Assembly: GCA_044225415.1 (NCBI GenBank)
Contig: JBGAIO010000110.1
Coordinates: 1 to 7,308, forward strand
Direction: 5' to 3'
Source of the DNA: JALORV01 sp044225415
GTDB taxonomy: Bacteria > Pseudomonadota > Gammaproteobacteria > Burkholderiales > Burkholderiaceae_F
DNA: 7,308 bases
Shown: piece by piece, positions 1 to 5,579 of the stretch
How the letters are laid out: every line of letters begins with the position of its first letter
How positions within the stretch are numbered: position 1 is the stretch's first letter
Notes under the pieces: generated by a model
What the model was told of the DNA's origin: nothing
Seen by the model: the letters and a program-made list of their open reading frames with translations, nothing else
The model's database searches: none
Made by a program: the position numbers and the translations under genes

Positions 1-1107
1 GGCCGCACCGTGCCGGTGCTGTCGCTGTACGTGGACGTGGACCGCGCGACATTCGACGTGCGCGCCACCGCGTCACGCGTCGAGCGCATCCGCATCGCCA
101 CCAATCTGCGGCACGACCGGCTCGACAGCGTGGTGACGGAAGCGGCCGTGACGGCGGGCGCGCTCGACCTGCCCTTTGGCGCCGAACTCGTGTTCCTGTG
201 GCATTTCGCACGCGCGCTGCTCGCGCGCCGCGAGGCGGTGCGCGGCCGGCCCGAACCGCTGGGCCGACCCGACTACAGCTTCGAGCTCGAAGGCCTGGAT
301 GCACAGGCGGGGCACGCGCGCGTGTCGGTCAAGACGCGGCTGCGCGGCGCGCCGCTCGACCTGCTGGTGGCCGAACTGATGATCCTGGCCAACAGCACGT
401 GGGGACGCTGGCTCGCCGAGCGGGGCGCGCCGGGCATCTACCGTTCGCAGTCGCTGGGCCGCGTGAAGATGTCGACGACGCCGGCGCCGCACGAAGGCAT
501 CGGCGTCAGCCACTACGCGTGGAGTACGTCGCCGCTGCGCCGCTACGTGGACCTGGTCAACCAGCGCCAGCTGATCGCCGTCGTGCGCGGCGAAGCGGCG
601 CCGTATGCACCGGGGGATGCCGACCTGTATGCGATCGTGTCGGGCTTCGAAGCCGCCTACGGCGCCTACGCCGAGTTCCAGCAGAAAATGGAGCGCTACT
701 GGGGCCTGCGCTGGCTGCAGCAGGAGAACGTGCGCAGCATCGGAGCGACCGTCATCCGCGGCGACGTGCTGCGGCTGGCGGGACTGCCCTTCATCACGCG
801 GTTGCCGGGACTGCCGGACCTGCCGCGCGGACAGGCGATCGAACTCGCGGTCCTCGGCGGCGACGACATCGACCTGACGCTCGACGCGCGCATGCAGCGA
901 GTACTGACGACGGCGGAGGCGGCGGCCGCGGAAATCGATAGTGGTATGGACGACAACATGGTCGACGATGCAATGGCGGCCGAAGCGGACGCACAGGCCG
1001 ACGCCGACGCGGCGCCTGCTGACGCACCCGCGCCCGACAGTGCAGCCGCAGCTGCGCCGTCCGAGGCTGCTCGCGACGGCACCGCGGTGCCCGACGGCGC
1101 CGCCTGA
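1..1107 (+). CDS. RNase II/R-family exoribonuclease (RNB domain), 5'-truncated by the window edge
   Basis: The reading frame is open from base 1, so only the 3' part of the gene is present. Family members degrade RNA processively from the 3' end in the cytoplasm. The visible part matches the second half of an RNB catalytic domain: a LxHDRLD-type stretch at nt 100-126, ELMILAN at nt 373-393, and the hallmark SPLRRYVDLVNQRQL at nt 529-573, whose arginines in RNase II contact the scissile phosphate. The metal-binding aspartates of the domain would lie before base 1 and cannot be checked. After the RNB part, nt 740-900 look like a short S1-type RNA-binding barrel (family knowledge, weak similarity by eye). 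From about nt 935 to the TGA at 1105 the protein becomes a low-complexity Ala/Asp/Pro acidic tail, probably disordered. It lies 91 nt upstream of the TonB-like gene and may be transcribed separately. Whether it is rnb, rnr or a third paralogue is not decidable here. Confidence 0.9.
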   Translation, partial: GRTVPVLSLYVDVDRATFDVRATASRVERIRIATNLRHDRLDSVVTEAAVTAGALDLPFGAELVFLWHFARALLARREAVRGRPEPLGRPDYSFELEGLDAQAGHARVSVKTRLRGAPLDLLVAELMILANSTWGRWLAERGAPGIYRSQSLGRVKMSTTPAPHEGIGVSHYAWSTSPLRRYVDLVNQRQLIAVVRGEAAPYAPGDADLYAIVSGFEAAYGAYAEFQQKMERYWGLRWLQQENVRSIGATVIRGDVLRLAGLPFITRLPGLPDLPRGQAIELAVLGGDDIDLTLDARMQRVLTTAEAAAAEIDSGMDDNMVDDAMAAEADAQADADAAPADAPAPDSAAAAAPSEAARDGTAVPDGAA

Positions 1108-1127
1108 CATCGACGGAAATGCAGGGC

Positions 1128-1163
1128 GATCGTCCCGATCGTGTCGCGTGATCGTGTGATCGA
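1128..1163. repeat. Cluster of GATCG repeats upstream of the TonB-like gene
   Basis: GATCG occurs four times, at 1128, 1137, 1150 and 1158. The first two copies sit in CGATCG palindromes. The last two form a tandem octamer, GTGATCGT followed by GTGATCGA (1148-1163). The cluster lies 18 to 53 bp upstream of the TACAAT box, where an operator or activator site would sit. A regulatory role is inference only, and GC-rich spacers produce such repeats by chance fairly readily. Confidence 0.4.
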
Positions 1164-1180
1164 CGGCGGTACCCCGTCGC

Positions 1181-1186
1181 TACAAT
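1181..1186 (+). promoter_or_regulatory. Putative -10 box (TACAAT) of the tonB-aroE-mtgA unit
   Basis: TACAAT differs from TATAAT at one base and stands out in a GC-rich spacer. No good -35 is visible; the nearest, GTGATC at 1156-1161, matches three of six bases with a 19-bp spacer. Transcription would start near 1193, only about 6 nt before the ATG at 1199. The mRNA would then be nearly leaderless, which agrees with the lack of a Shine-Dalgarno sequence before that ATG. Confidence 0.45.
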
Positions 1187-1198
1187 CGCCCGGCATCC

Positions 1199-2143
1199 AT
1201 GAACCTCACTGCAACCCTCAGTGCGCCGGGTGGCGACGCCACCGGCGTCGCATCGCTCGACACCGACACGAACCCGCACGGCTTCGCGGCGTTCCTCGCC
1301 GACAAGGTGCTGGTGATGGCGGTCACGGTGTCGATCGGCCTGCACATGACGGTGCTCGCGGTGCGCTTCGTCGATCCTGAGTTCCTGCGCGTGCAGTCCT
1401 CCGACCCGGGACTCGAGATCACCCTGGTCAATGCGCGCAGCGACATCAAGCCCGCGAAGGCCGAGGTGCTGGCGCAGGCCAACCTCGACGGCGGCGGCTC
1501 GCACGATGCCGGCCGACGCTCGTCGCCGCTGCCGGACACCCAGCAGGTCAGCGACGGCGACGCGCTGGACTCGGCGCGGCGGCTGGTCGAGCAGCTCGAG
1601 GAGGAGCAGAAGAAGCTGCTCGCCGCGCTGAAGGATTCGCTGCAGATGCGACCGCTGCCGCAGAAGGAATCGCCGGCCGACGCGCCGCAGACCGGCACGA
1701 CCGACGAGCAGACCCGCCAGCAGCTGGCGCGCGCGCAGGCCGAGATCGCCAAGCAGGTCTCGGACTACCAGAAGCGCCCGCGCAAGCACCATTTCATGCC
1801 CAGCGCGTCGGAGTACCGTTACGCGCGCTACGTCGAAGACTGGCGCGCGCGGGTCGAGAAGATCGGCAACGATCACTACCCGGACGAGGTGCGCGGCAAG
1901 GTCTATGGCACGCTGCGCATGACCGTGGCCGTGCGCAAGGACGGCTCGGTGGCCGAAGCCGTGGTGGAAAAGTCATCGGGATCACCCGTACTTGACCGCG
2001 CGGCCCGCCGCATCGTTAACATGGCTGCTCCGTATCCGCCGTTTCCACCCGAGATCGCCCGCGACACCGATGTGCTGGAAATCACCCGCACGTGGATCTT
2101 CACCAACGACCAGCTGGCGACGCGCAGCAGCGCGACGCCGTGA
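1199..2143 (+). CDS. TonB-family energy transducer
   Basis: This 314-residue protein should sit in the inner membrane and pass proton-motive energy from an ExbB/ExbD-type motor to outer-membrane transporters. Residues 1-36 are cytoplasmic. One membrane helix spans about 38-58 and carries S45-xxx-H49, matching the SxxxH motif of the TonB helix (S16/H20 in E. coli TonB). The periplasmic part differs from classic TonB: instead of Glu-Pro/Lys-Pro repeats it has two charged, coiled-coil-like stretches (about 123-150 and 169-192). The TonB C-terminal domain covers about 205-302, with the YP of NDHYPDEVRGK at 227-228, the strand segment GTLRMTVAVRKDGSV, and a terminal ITRTWIFTN strand. The ATG at 1199 is chosen because it is the first in frame and gives a plausible cytoplasmic tail; no Shine-Dalgarno sequence precedes it. 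No exbB or exbD lies nearby, so the motor must be encoded elsewhere. The specific receptor is unknown. Confidence 0.85.
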   Translation: MNLTATLSAPGGDATGVASLDTDTNPHGFAAFLADKVLVMAVTVSIGLHMTVLAVRFVDPEFLRVQSSDPGLEITLVNARSDIKPAKAEVLAQANLDGGGSHDAGRRSSPLPDTQQVSDGDALDSARRLVEQLEEEQKKLLAALKDSLQMRPLPQKESPADAPQTGTTDEQTRQQLARAQAEIAKQVSDYQKRPRKHHFMPSASEYRYARYVEDWRARVEKIGNDHYPDEVRGKVYGTLRMTVAVRKDGSVAEAVVEKSSGSPVLDRAARRIVNMAAPYPPFPPEIARDTDVLEITRTWIFTNDQLATRSSATP

Positions 2144-2155
2144 GCCGAGCTGAGC

Positions 2156-2989
2156 GTGGATAAATACGCCGTTGTCGGCAATCCGATCGCGCAGAGCCGC
2201 TCGCCGGAAATCCATGCGTGGTTCGCGAAACAGACGCGCCAGGCACTGACCTACGAGCGTATCGAGTTTCCGCTGGACGGCTTCGAGGAACGCGCGCTCG
2301 CGCTGCGTGACGCCGGCTACCGCGGGCTGAACGTCACGGTGCCCTTCAAGATCGACGCAGCGAAGCTTTCCGACGATCTGCTGCCGCGCGCGCGGCTGGC
2401 CGGCGCGGTCAACACCCTGCTGTTCGACGGCGACACGATCGTCGGCGACAACACCGACGGCATCGGCTTCGTGCGCGACGTGACCGAGCGGCTGAAGTTC
2501 GATTTCAGCGAACGGTCGGTGCTGGTGCTGGGCGCGGGCGGCGCGGTGCGCGGAGTCATCGGCGCGCTGCTCGATGCGAGCGCGCGCTGGATCGCGGTGT
2601 CCAATCGCACGCACCAGCGCGCCGAGGAACTGGCCGAGGAATTCGGCGTCGAGGCGATCCATCTCGACGAGATCCCGGCCGAGCACTTCGACCTGATCGT
2701 CAACGGCACCAGCACCGGGCTGAAGCACGACGCTCCACCGATCGATCCCGAGACCTTCAACGACTGCCTGCTGGCCTATGACCTGGTGTACGCGTGCGAG
2801 CCGACGCCGTTCATGGAACTGGCGCGCAGCGGTGGCGCGCGCGGCGTCAGCGACGGCCTGGGCATGCTGATCGAACAGGCGGCCGAGTCCTTCCTGCTGT
2901 GGCGCGGCGTGCGGCCCGACACCGCACCCGTGTACCGCGATCTGCGCGCACTGCTCGGCCAGGCGGAAGGCGCCGGCGTCGGTCGCTGA
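2156..2989 (+). CDS. aroE: Shikimate dehydrogenase (NADP+)
   Basis: AroE reduces 3-dehydroshikimate to shikimate with NADPH in the cytoplasm, the fourth step of the chorismate pathway to aromatic amino acids, folate and ubiquinone. At 277 residues it matches the usual length. All key motifs are present: the substrate-binding S14-R-S16 near the N-terminus, VTVPFK with the catalytic K65, GAVNT with N86, DNTDG with the catalytic D101, the nucleotide-binding GAGGA at 126-130, the NADP-phosphate-binding N150-R-T, and DGLGMLIEQAA with Q241. These numbers fall on or within one residue of the E. coli enzyme, as I recall it. The start is GTG at 2156, which places GNPIA where the family has it; the preceding GAGCTGAG is a weak ribosome site. 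It begins 12 nt after the TonB stop, suggesting co-transcription or translational coupling. The motifs favour AroE over the paralogues YdiB or SdhL, though substrate range cannot be proved from sequence. Confidence 0.96.
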   Translation: MDKYAVVGNPIAQSRSPEIHAWFAKQTRQALTYERIEFPLDGFEERALALRDAGYRGLNVTVPFKIDAAKLSDDLLPRARLAGAVNTLLFDGDTIVGDNTDGIGFVRDVTERLKFDFSERSVLVLGAGGAVRGVIGALLDASARWIAVSNRTHQRAEELAEEFGVEAIHLDEIPAEHFDLIVNGTSTGLKHDAPPIDPETFNDCLLAYDLVYACEPTPFMELARSGGARGVSDGLGMLIEQAAESFLLWRGVRPDTAPVYRDLRALLGQAEGAGVGR

Positions 2990-3046
2990 CGGCCTCCGAT
3001 CCTGCGCCCGGGCCACGGCGCGCACGCTGCACAGACTTCACAAGCC

Positions 3047-3742
3047 ATGTCCGCCGCCGCCCGCTGGCTGCTGCGCATCGTCGGGCTGGTTTTGCTGCTG
3101 GTCCTGGCGGTGCAGGTCTGGTTTGCCGGCTGGATCGCCTGGTGGCGCTGGAACGATCCGGCGACGACCGCGTTCATGCGCCGCGAACTGGCGACGCTGC
3201 AGGAGCGCAACCCGCAGGCGCAGCTGAAACATCAGTGGGTGCCCTACGAACGCATCTCCGCGCACCTGAAGCGCGCGGTCATCACGGCCGAGGACGCGCG
3301 CTTCGCCGAGCACGAAGGCGTGGACTGGGACGCGATCGAGAAAGCCTACGAGGCCAACCAGAAGCGCGGCCGCGGCGTGCGCGGCGGTTCGACCATTACG
3401 CAGCAGCTCGCGAAGAACCTCTTCCTGTCGCCGAGTCGCAGCTATGTGCGCAAGGCACAGGAACTCGTCATCACCTACATGATCGAGGCCTTCTGGGACA
3501 AGCGCCGCATCCTGGAGGTGTATCTGAACGTGGTCGAATGGGGCGAGGGTCTCTTCGGCGCGGAAGCCGCAGCGCGCCACTACTACGGCGTGCCGGCCGC
3601 GCAGCTCACCGCCGCCCAGGCGGCGCGGCTGGCGGCCTATCTGCCGAACCCGAAGCGCTATGGCCGGGTGCGTTCGGGGCCGTATCTCGACGGCCGCACC
3701 GGCGCGATCCTGCGCTACATGCCCGACGCCGTGACTCCCTGA
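3047..3742 (+). CDS. mtgA: Monofunctional biosynthetic peptidoglycan transglycosylase
   Basis: MtgA polymerises lipid II into glycan strands on the periplasmic face of the inner membrane, without a transpeptidase domain. The protein has 231 residues, typical for the family. A single N-terminal membrane anchor spans about 8-33, rich in Leu/Val and ending in Trp residues. The glycosyltransferase family 51 motifs follow in order: AVITAEDARFAEHEG at 77-91 with E82 as the expected catalytic glutamate, GGSTITQQLAKNLFL at 113-127, RKAQELVITYMIE at 135-147, and RRILEVYLNVVEWGEG at 153-168 continuing into GLFGAEAAARHYYG. The start is the ATG at 3047, which gives a normal short cytoplasmic tail; there is no evident Shine-Dalgarno sequence. 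It lies 57 nt after aroE with no terminator between them, so read-through from the tonB/aroE promoter is likely. The lack of any PBP domain separates it from PBP1a/1b. Confidence 0.95.
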   Translation: MSAAARWLLRIVGLVLLLVLAVQVWFAGWIAWWRWNDPATTAFMRRELATLQERNPQAQLKHQWVPYERISAHLKRAVITAEDARFAEHEGVDWDAIEKAYEANQKRGRGVRGGSTITQQLAKNLFLSPSRSYVRKAQELVITYMIEAFWDKRRILEVYLNVVEWGEGLFGAEAAARHYYGVPAAQLTAAQAARLAAYLPNPKRYGRVRSGPYLDGRTGAILRYMPDAVTP

Positions 3743-3794
3743 GTCCATCGCGACGCCGTTGCATTTCTGCGCGATGAAACCGCGCCTGCGCGCT

Positions 3795-3800
3795 TAGAAT
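3795..3800 (+). promoter_or_regulatory. Putative -10 box (TAGAAT) for mgtE
   Basis: TAGAAT matches TATAAT at five of six bases and is followed by CGC, as is the TACAAT before the TonB-like gene. No -35 at a proper distance is recognisable: TTGCAT at 3759 is 30 bp away, which is too far. A start near 3807 would leave a leader of roughly 35 nt before the mgtE start. Confidence 0.35.
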
Positions 3801-3801
3801 C

Positions 3802-3828
3802 GCGCAGCCCTGCACAGGGGCGCTGCGC
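3802..3828 (+). other. GC-rich hairpin in the mtgA-mgtE gap
   Basis: GCGCAGC (3802-3808) is fully complementary to GCTGCGC (3822-3828), and the 13-nt interior can add a CCT/AGG pairing. There is no T-run after it, so it is not a canonical Rho-independent terminator. It could slow polymerase after mtgA or fold in the mgtE leader. If transcription starts near 3807 the full stem would not be in the mgtE RNA. Function unknown. Confidence 0.35.
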
Positions 3829-3842
3829 CACGGGTCGTGGAG

Positions 3843-4937
3843 ATGGACGAGCAACTGCTGGAAACCAGGGACGACGCGCGCGACGCCGCGCACGAGCGCG
3901 ACCCCGAGGCCGCGCAGCGTGCGCTCGTCCGCGTGCAGCAGGTGCTCGACAAGCAGCGCCGCGTCGAGGCGCTGGTACATCGCGAGCAGACCCCGGCCGA
4001 AGAAAAGAAGGTGCTGGTCGAGCAGCTGGTGCATCGCCAGCACCTGACCGAGCTGCGCGCGATCCTCGACCGCCTGCACGCGGCCGACATCGCCTACATC
4101 CTCGAAGCGCTGCCGCAGGACGACCGGCGGGTCGTGTGGGACTGCGTGAAGGCGGACCGCGACGGCGAGATCCTGATCGAGGTCAGCGATGCAGTCCGCG
4201 AGACGCTGATCAAGTCGATGGACCGCGAGGAGCTGGTCGACGCGGTCGAAAGTCTCGAGACCGACGAGATCGCGCACATCGCCGACGACCTGCCGGCGGA
4301 CGTCGTCGACGAAGTCCGCGAAGGCCTGACCAGCGAAGAGCGTGCGCAGCTGCGCGCGGCGATGTCCTATCCGGACGACTCGGTGGGCGCGCTGATGGAC
4401 TTCGAGATGATCACGATCCGCGAGGACGTGACGCTCGAGGTCGTGCTGCGCTACCTGCGCCGCTTCGACGAACTGCCGGACCACACCGACCAGGTGTTCG
4501 TCGTCGACCGCAACGAAGTGTTGAAGGGCACGCTGCCGCTGGATCGGCTGCTGCTCAACGAGCCCGAGACTGAAGTGGCCGCGGTGATGCGCAGCGACGT
4601 GCTCACGCTGTCGCCGATGGACGACATCGGTGAGGCGGCGCAGGCCTTCGAGCGTTACGACCTGGTGTCGGCGCCGGTGGTCGACGCCGGCGGACACCTG
4701 ATCGGCCGGCTGACGGTCGACGAGGTGGTCGACGTGATCCGCGAGGAGGGCGAGGAGGCGGCGCTGGCGCAGGCCGGCCTGCGCGAGGACGAGGACATCT
4801 TCGCGAGCGTCGGTGGAACTCGGCGAAGAACCGCTGGCTGTGGCTCGCGGTCAACCTGTGCACCGCGTTCTTCGCGAGCCGCGTCATCGATGCCTTCGAG
4901 GGCACGATCGAGCGGGTCGTGGCCCTCGCCGCGCTGA
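3843..4937 (+). CDS. mgtE: Mg2+ transporter MgtE, cytosolic part (frameshifted before the pore)
   Basis: MgtE is a homodimeric Mg2+ channel whose cytosolic domains close the pore when internal Mg2+ is high. This frame encodes the cytosolic part: a charged N-terminal leader (1-45), the MgtE N domain (about 55-165, with repeats such as AADIAYILEALPQDDRR), a CBS pair (about 183-300, starting YPDDSVGALM) and the connecting plug-helix region up to FASV at 320-323. Homology ends at nt 4811. From 4812 to the TGA at 4935 the frame reads an Arg/Ser-rich nonsense tail, while the membrane domain continues in another frame (4814-5341). As written, the product would be a soluble sensor without a pore. The start is uncertain: ATG 3843 has GGAG directly abutting it, too close for a normal ribosome site, and an in-frame GTG lies at 3837. 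The gene stands 100 nt after mtgA and likely has its own promoter. Confidence 0.88.
   Translation: MDEQLLETRDDARDAAHERDPEAAQRALVRVQQVLDKQRRVEALVHREQTPAEEKKVLVEQLVHRQHLTELRAILDRLHAADIAYILEALPQDDRRVVWDCVKADRDGEILIEVSDAVRETLIKSMDREELVDAVESLETDEIAHIADDLPADVVDEVREGLTSEERAQLRAAMSYPDDSVGALMDFEMITIREDVTLEVVLRYLRRFDELPDHTDQVFVVDRNEVLKGTLPLDRLLLNEPETEVAAVMRSDVLTLSPMDDIGEAAQAFERYDLVSAPVVDAGGHLIGRLTVDEVVDVIREEGEEAALAQAGLREDEDIFASVGGTRRRTAGCGSRSTCAPRSSRAASSMPSRARSSGSWPSPR
4809..4816 (+). other. Frameshift junction inside mgtE
   Basis: GTC (Val) at 4809-4811 is the last codon in the upstream frame and TGG (Trp) at 4814-4816 the first in the downstream frame. Removing the GG at 4812-4813 gives a seamless FASVWNSAKNRW, which is how I recall the family reading here. 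Equivalent explanations are loss of one base within a GGN codon, or a -1 shift. No slippery heptamer (X XXY YYZ) is present, so programmed frameshifting is unlikely. Confidence 0.8.
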
Positions 4938-5341
4938 TGCCGATCGTGGCAGGCATCGCGGGCAACTCGGGCAACCAGACGCTGACGCTGCTGGTGCGCT
5001 CGCTGGCGCTGGGGCAGGTGACGACGGCCAACCAGAAGCGGCTGGTCTTCAAGGAAATCACCGTCGCGGTCTTCAACGGCGCGGTGTGGGGCGGCATCGC
5101 GGGGCTGCTCGCCTGGTTCCTCTATCGCAACTCCGATAACGGTGCGCTGCTCGGGCTGGTGATGTTCCTGGCAATGCTGCTCAACATGCTGGTCGCGGCG
5201 GTGGTCGGCATGGCCGTGCCGATGGCGTTGCGTGCCATGGACCGGGATCCGGCGATCGGTGGGTCGGTGCTGCTGACCTTCACGACCGACTCGGGCGGGT
5301 TCTTCATCTTCCTCGGACTGGCGACGCTGTTCTTCCGATAG
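4814..5341 (+). CDS. mgtE: Mg2+ transporter MgtE, transmembrane pore part (frameshifted fragment)
   Basis: These 175 codons continue MgtE in the next frame and lack a start codon of their own at the junction; the first usable one is GTG at 4919, inside the second helix. Five membrane helices can be seen, matching the family: near nt 4835-4890, 4916-4975, 5065-5125, 5150-5230 and 5265-5338. The signature MPIVAGIAGNSGNQT (nt 4937-4981) contains the GNxGNQ motif. The last helix carries TTDSGGFFIFLGLA, whose Asp corresponds to the pore Mg2+-binding aspartate of the family. Sequence conservation remains high on both sides of the break, so any inactivation must be recent. Translation starting at GTG 4919 would lose helix 1 and is unlikely to give a working channel. 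The gene ends 6 nt before the stop codon of the convergent KTSC gene, with no terminator hairpin between them. Confidence 0.88.
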   Translation, partial: WNSAKNRWLWLAVNLCTAFFASRVIDAFEGTIERVVALAALMPIVAGIAGNSGNQTLTLLVRSLALGQVTTANQKRLVFKEITVAVFNGAVWGGIAGLLAWFLYRNSDNGALLGLVMFLAMLLNMLVAAVVGMAVPMALRAMDRDPAIGGSVLLTFTTDSGGFFIFLGLATLFFR

Positions 5342-5347
5342 ACGGGC

Positions 5348-5566
5348 TTACTTCACGCGCTTCACCGTGTACTCCTCCTGGATCGTGTCCTTGTAGACAC
5401 TCGCCGGAGAAGAACTGGCGAGGAACCGCCGCGCGATCTCTTCGCCGACGGCGGTGTGCTGGATCACCTGCCCGTTGTCGAACTCGATTTCCAGCACGCG
5501 CAGGTTGCGGTCGTAGCCGGCGGACTTGATGCCGCCGCGGCGGATGGCTTTGCGTTCGATGGCCAT
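5348..5566 (-). CDS. KTSC-domain protein (small, function unknown)
   Basis: This 72-residue protein is almost entirely a KTSC domain, a small fold named after its presence at the C-terminus of some lysyl-tRNA synthetases and also found as free-standing proteins. Visible family features are a GYD turn followed by the strand LRVLEIEFDNGQV (residues 22-34), a VGEEIARRFLASSSPA helix (40-55) with the small-residue patch, and the closing IQEEY strand (61-65). The N-terminus is basic (MAIERKAIRRGG). There are no membrane segments or catalytic motif. The start is fixed by AGGAG six nt before the ATG at 5566; a longer in-frame extension upstream would overlap ubiD and has no ribosome site. It begins 13 nt after the ubiD stop, so it is almost certainly co-transcribed with ubiD. 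The molecular role is unknown; nucleic-acid or protein binding has been considered for the family but is unproven. Confidence 0.85.
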   Translation of the reverse strand: MAIERKAIRRGGIKSAGYDRNLRVLEIEFDNGQVIQHTAVGEEIARRFLASSSPASVYKDTIQEEYTVKRVK

Positions 5567-5572
5567 CGCAGG

Positions 5573-5577
5573 CTCCT
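5573..5577 (-). promoter_or_regulatory. Shine-Dalgarno site of the KTSC gene
   Basis: On the minus strand AGGAG lies six nt before the ATG at 5566, within TAGAGAGGAG, whose first three bases are the ubiD stop codon. It is the only strong ribosome site I found in the window. It decides the KTSC start and suggests translation is coupled to ubiD termination. Confidence 0.8.
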
Positions 5578-5579
5578 CT

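Noticed and set aside
73..1876. Long open frames on the minus strand opposite the RNB and TonB-like genes (73-1110 and 794-1876)
   Set aside because: They are antisense shadows typical of high-GC coding DNA: rich in Arg/His/Ala, with no recognisable domain, and the plus-strand frames are clearly real.
1982..3025. Long minus-strand open frame opposite aroE
   Set aside because: aroE carries every family motif on the plus strand; the antisense product has no recognisable features.
2794..3777. Plus-strand open frame overlapping aroE and mtgA in another frame
   Set aside because: It is Arg-rich low-complexity translation overlapping two well-supported genes, so it is a frame shadow.
3743..3842. 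Mg2+-sensing riboswitch (M-box or mgtA-type leader) before mgtE
   Set aside because: The gap is only 100 nt, the likely leader about 35 nt, and no multi-stem M-box architecture is visible.
3606..4697. Long minus-strand open frame opposite mtgA and mgtE
   Set aside because: It is opposite clear mgtE and mtgA coding sequence and has no recognisable family or ribosome site.
4800..4820. Programmed ribosomal frameshift in mgtE
   Set aside because: No slippery heptamer, no internal Shine-Dalgarno stimulator and no obvious downstream pseudoknot; an indel is the simpler explanation.
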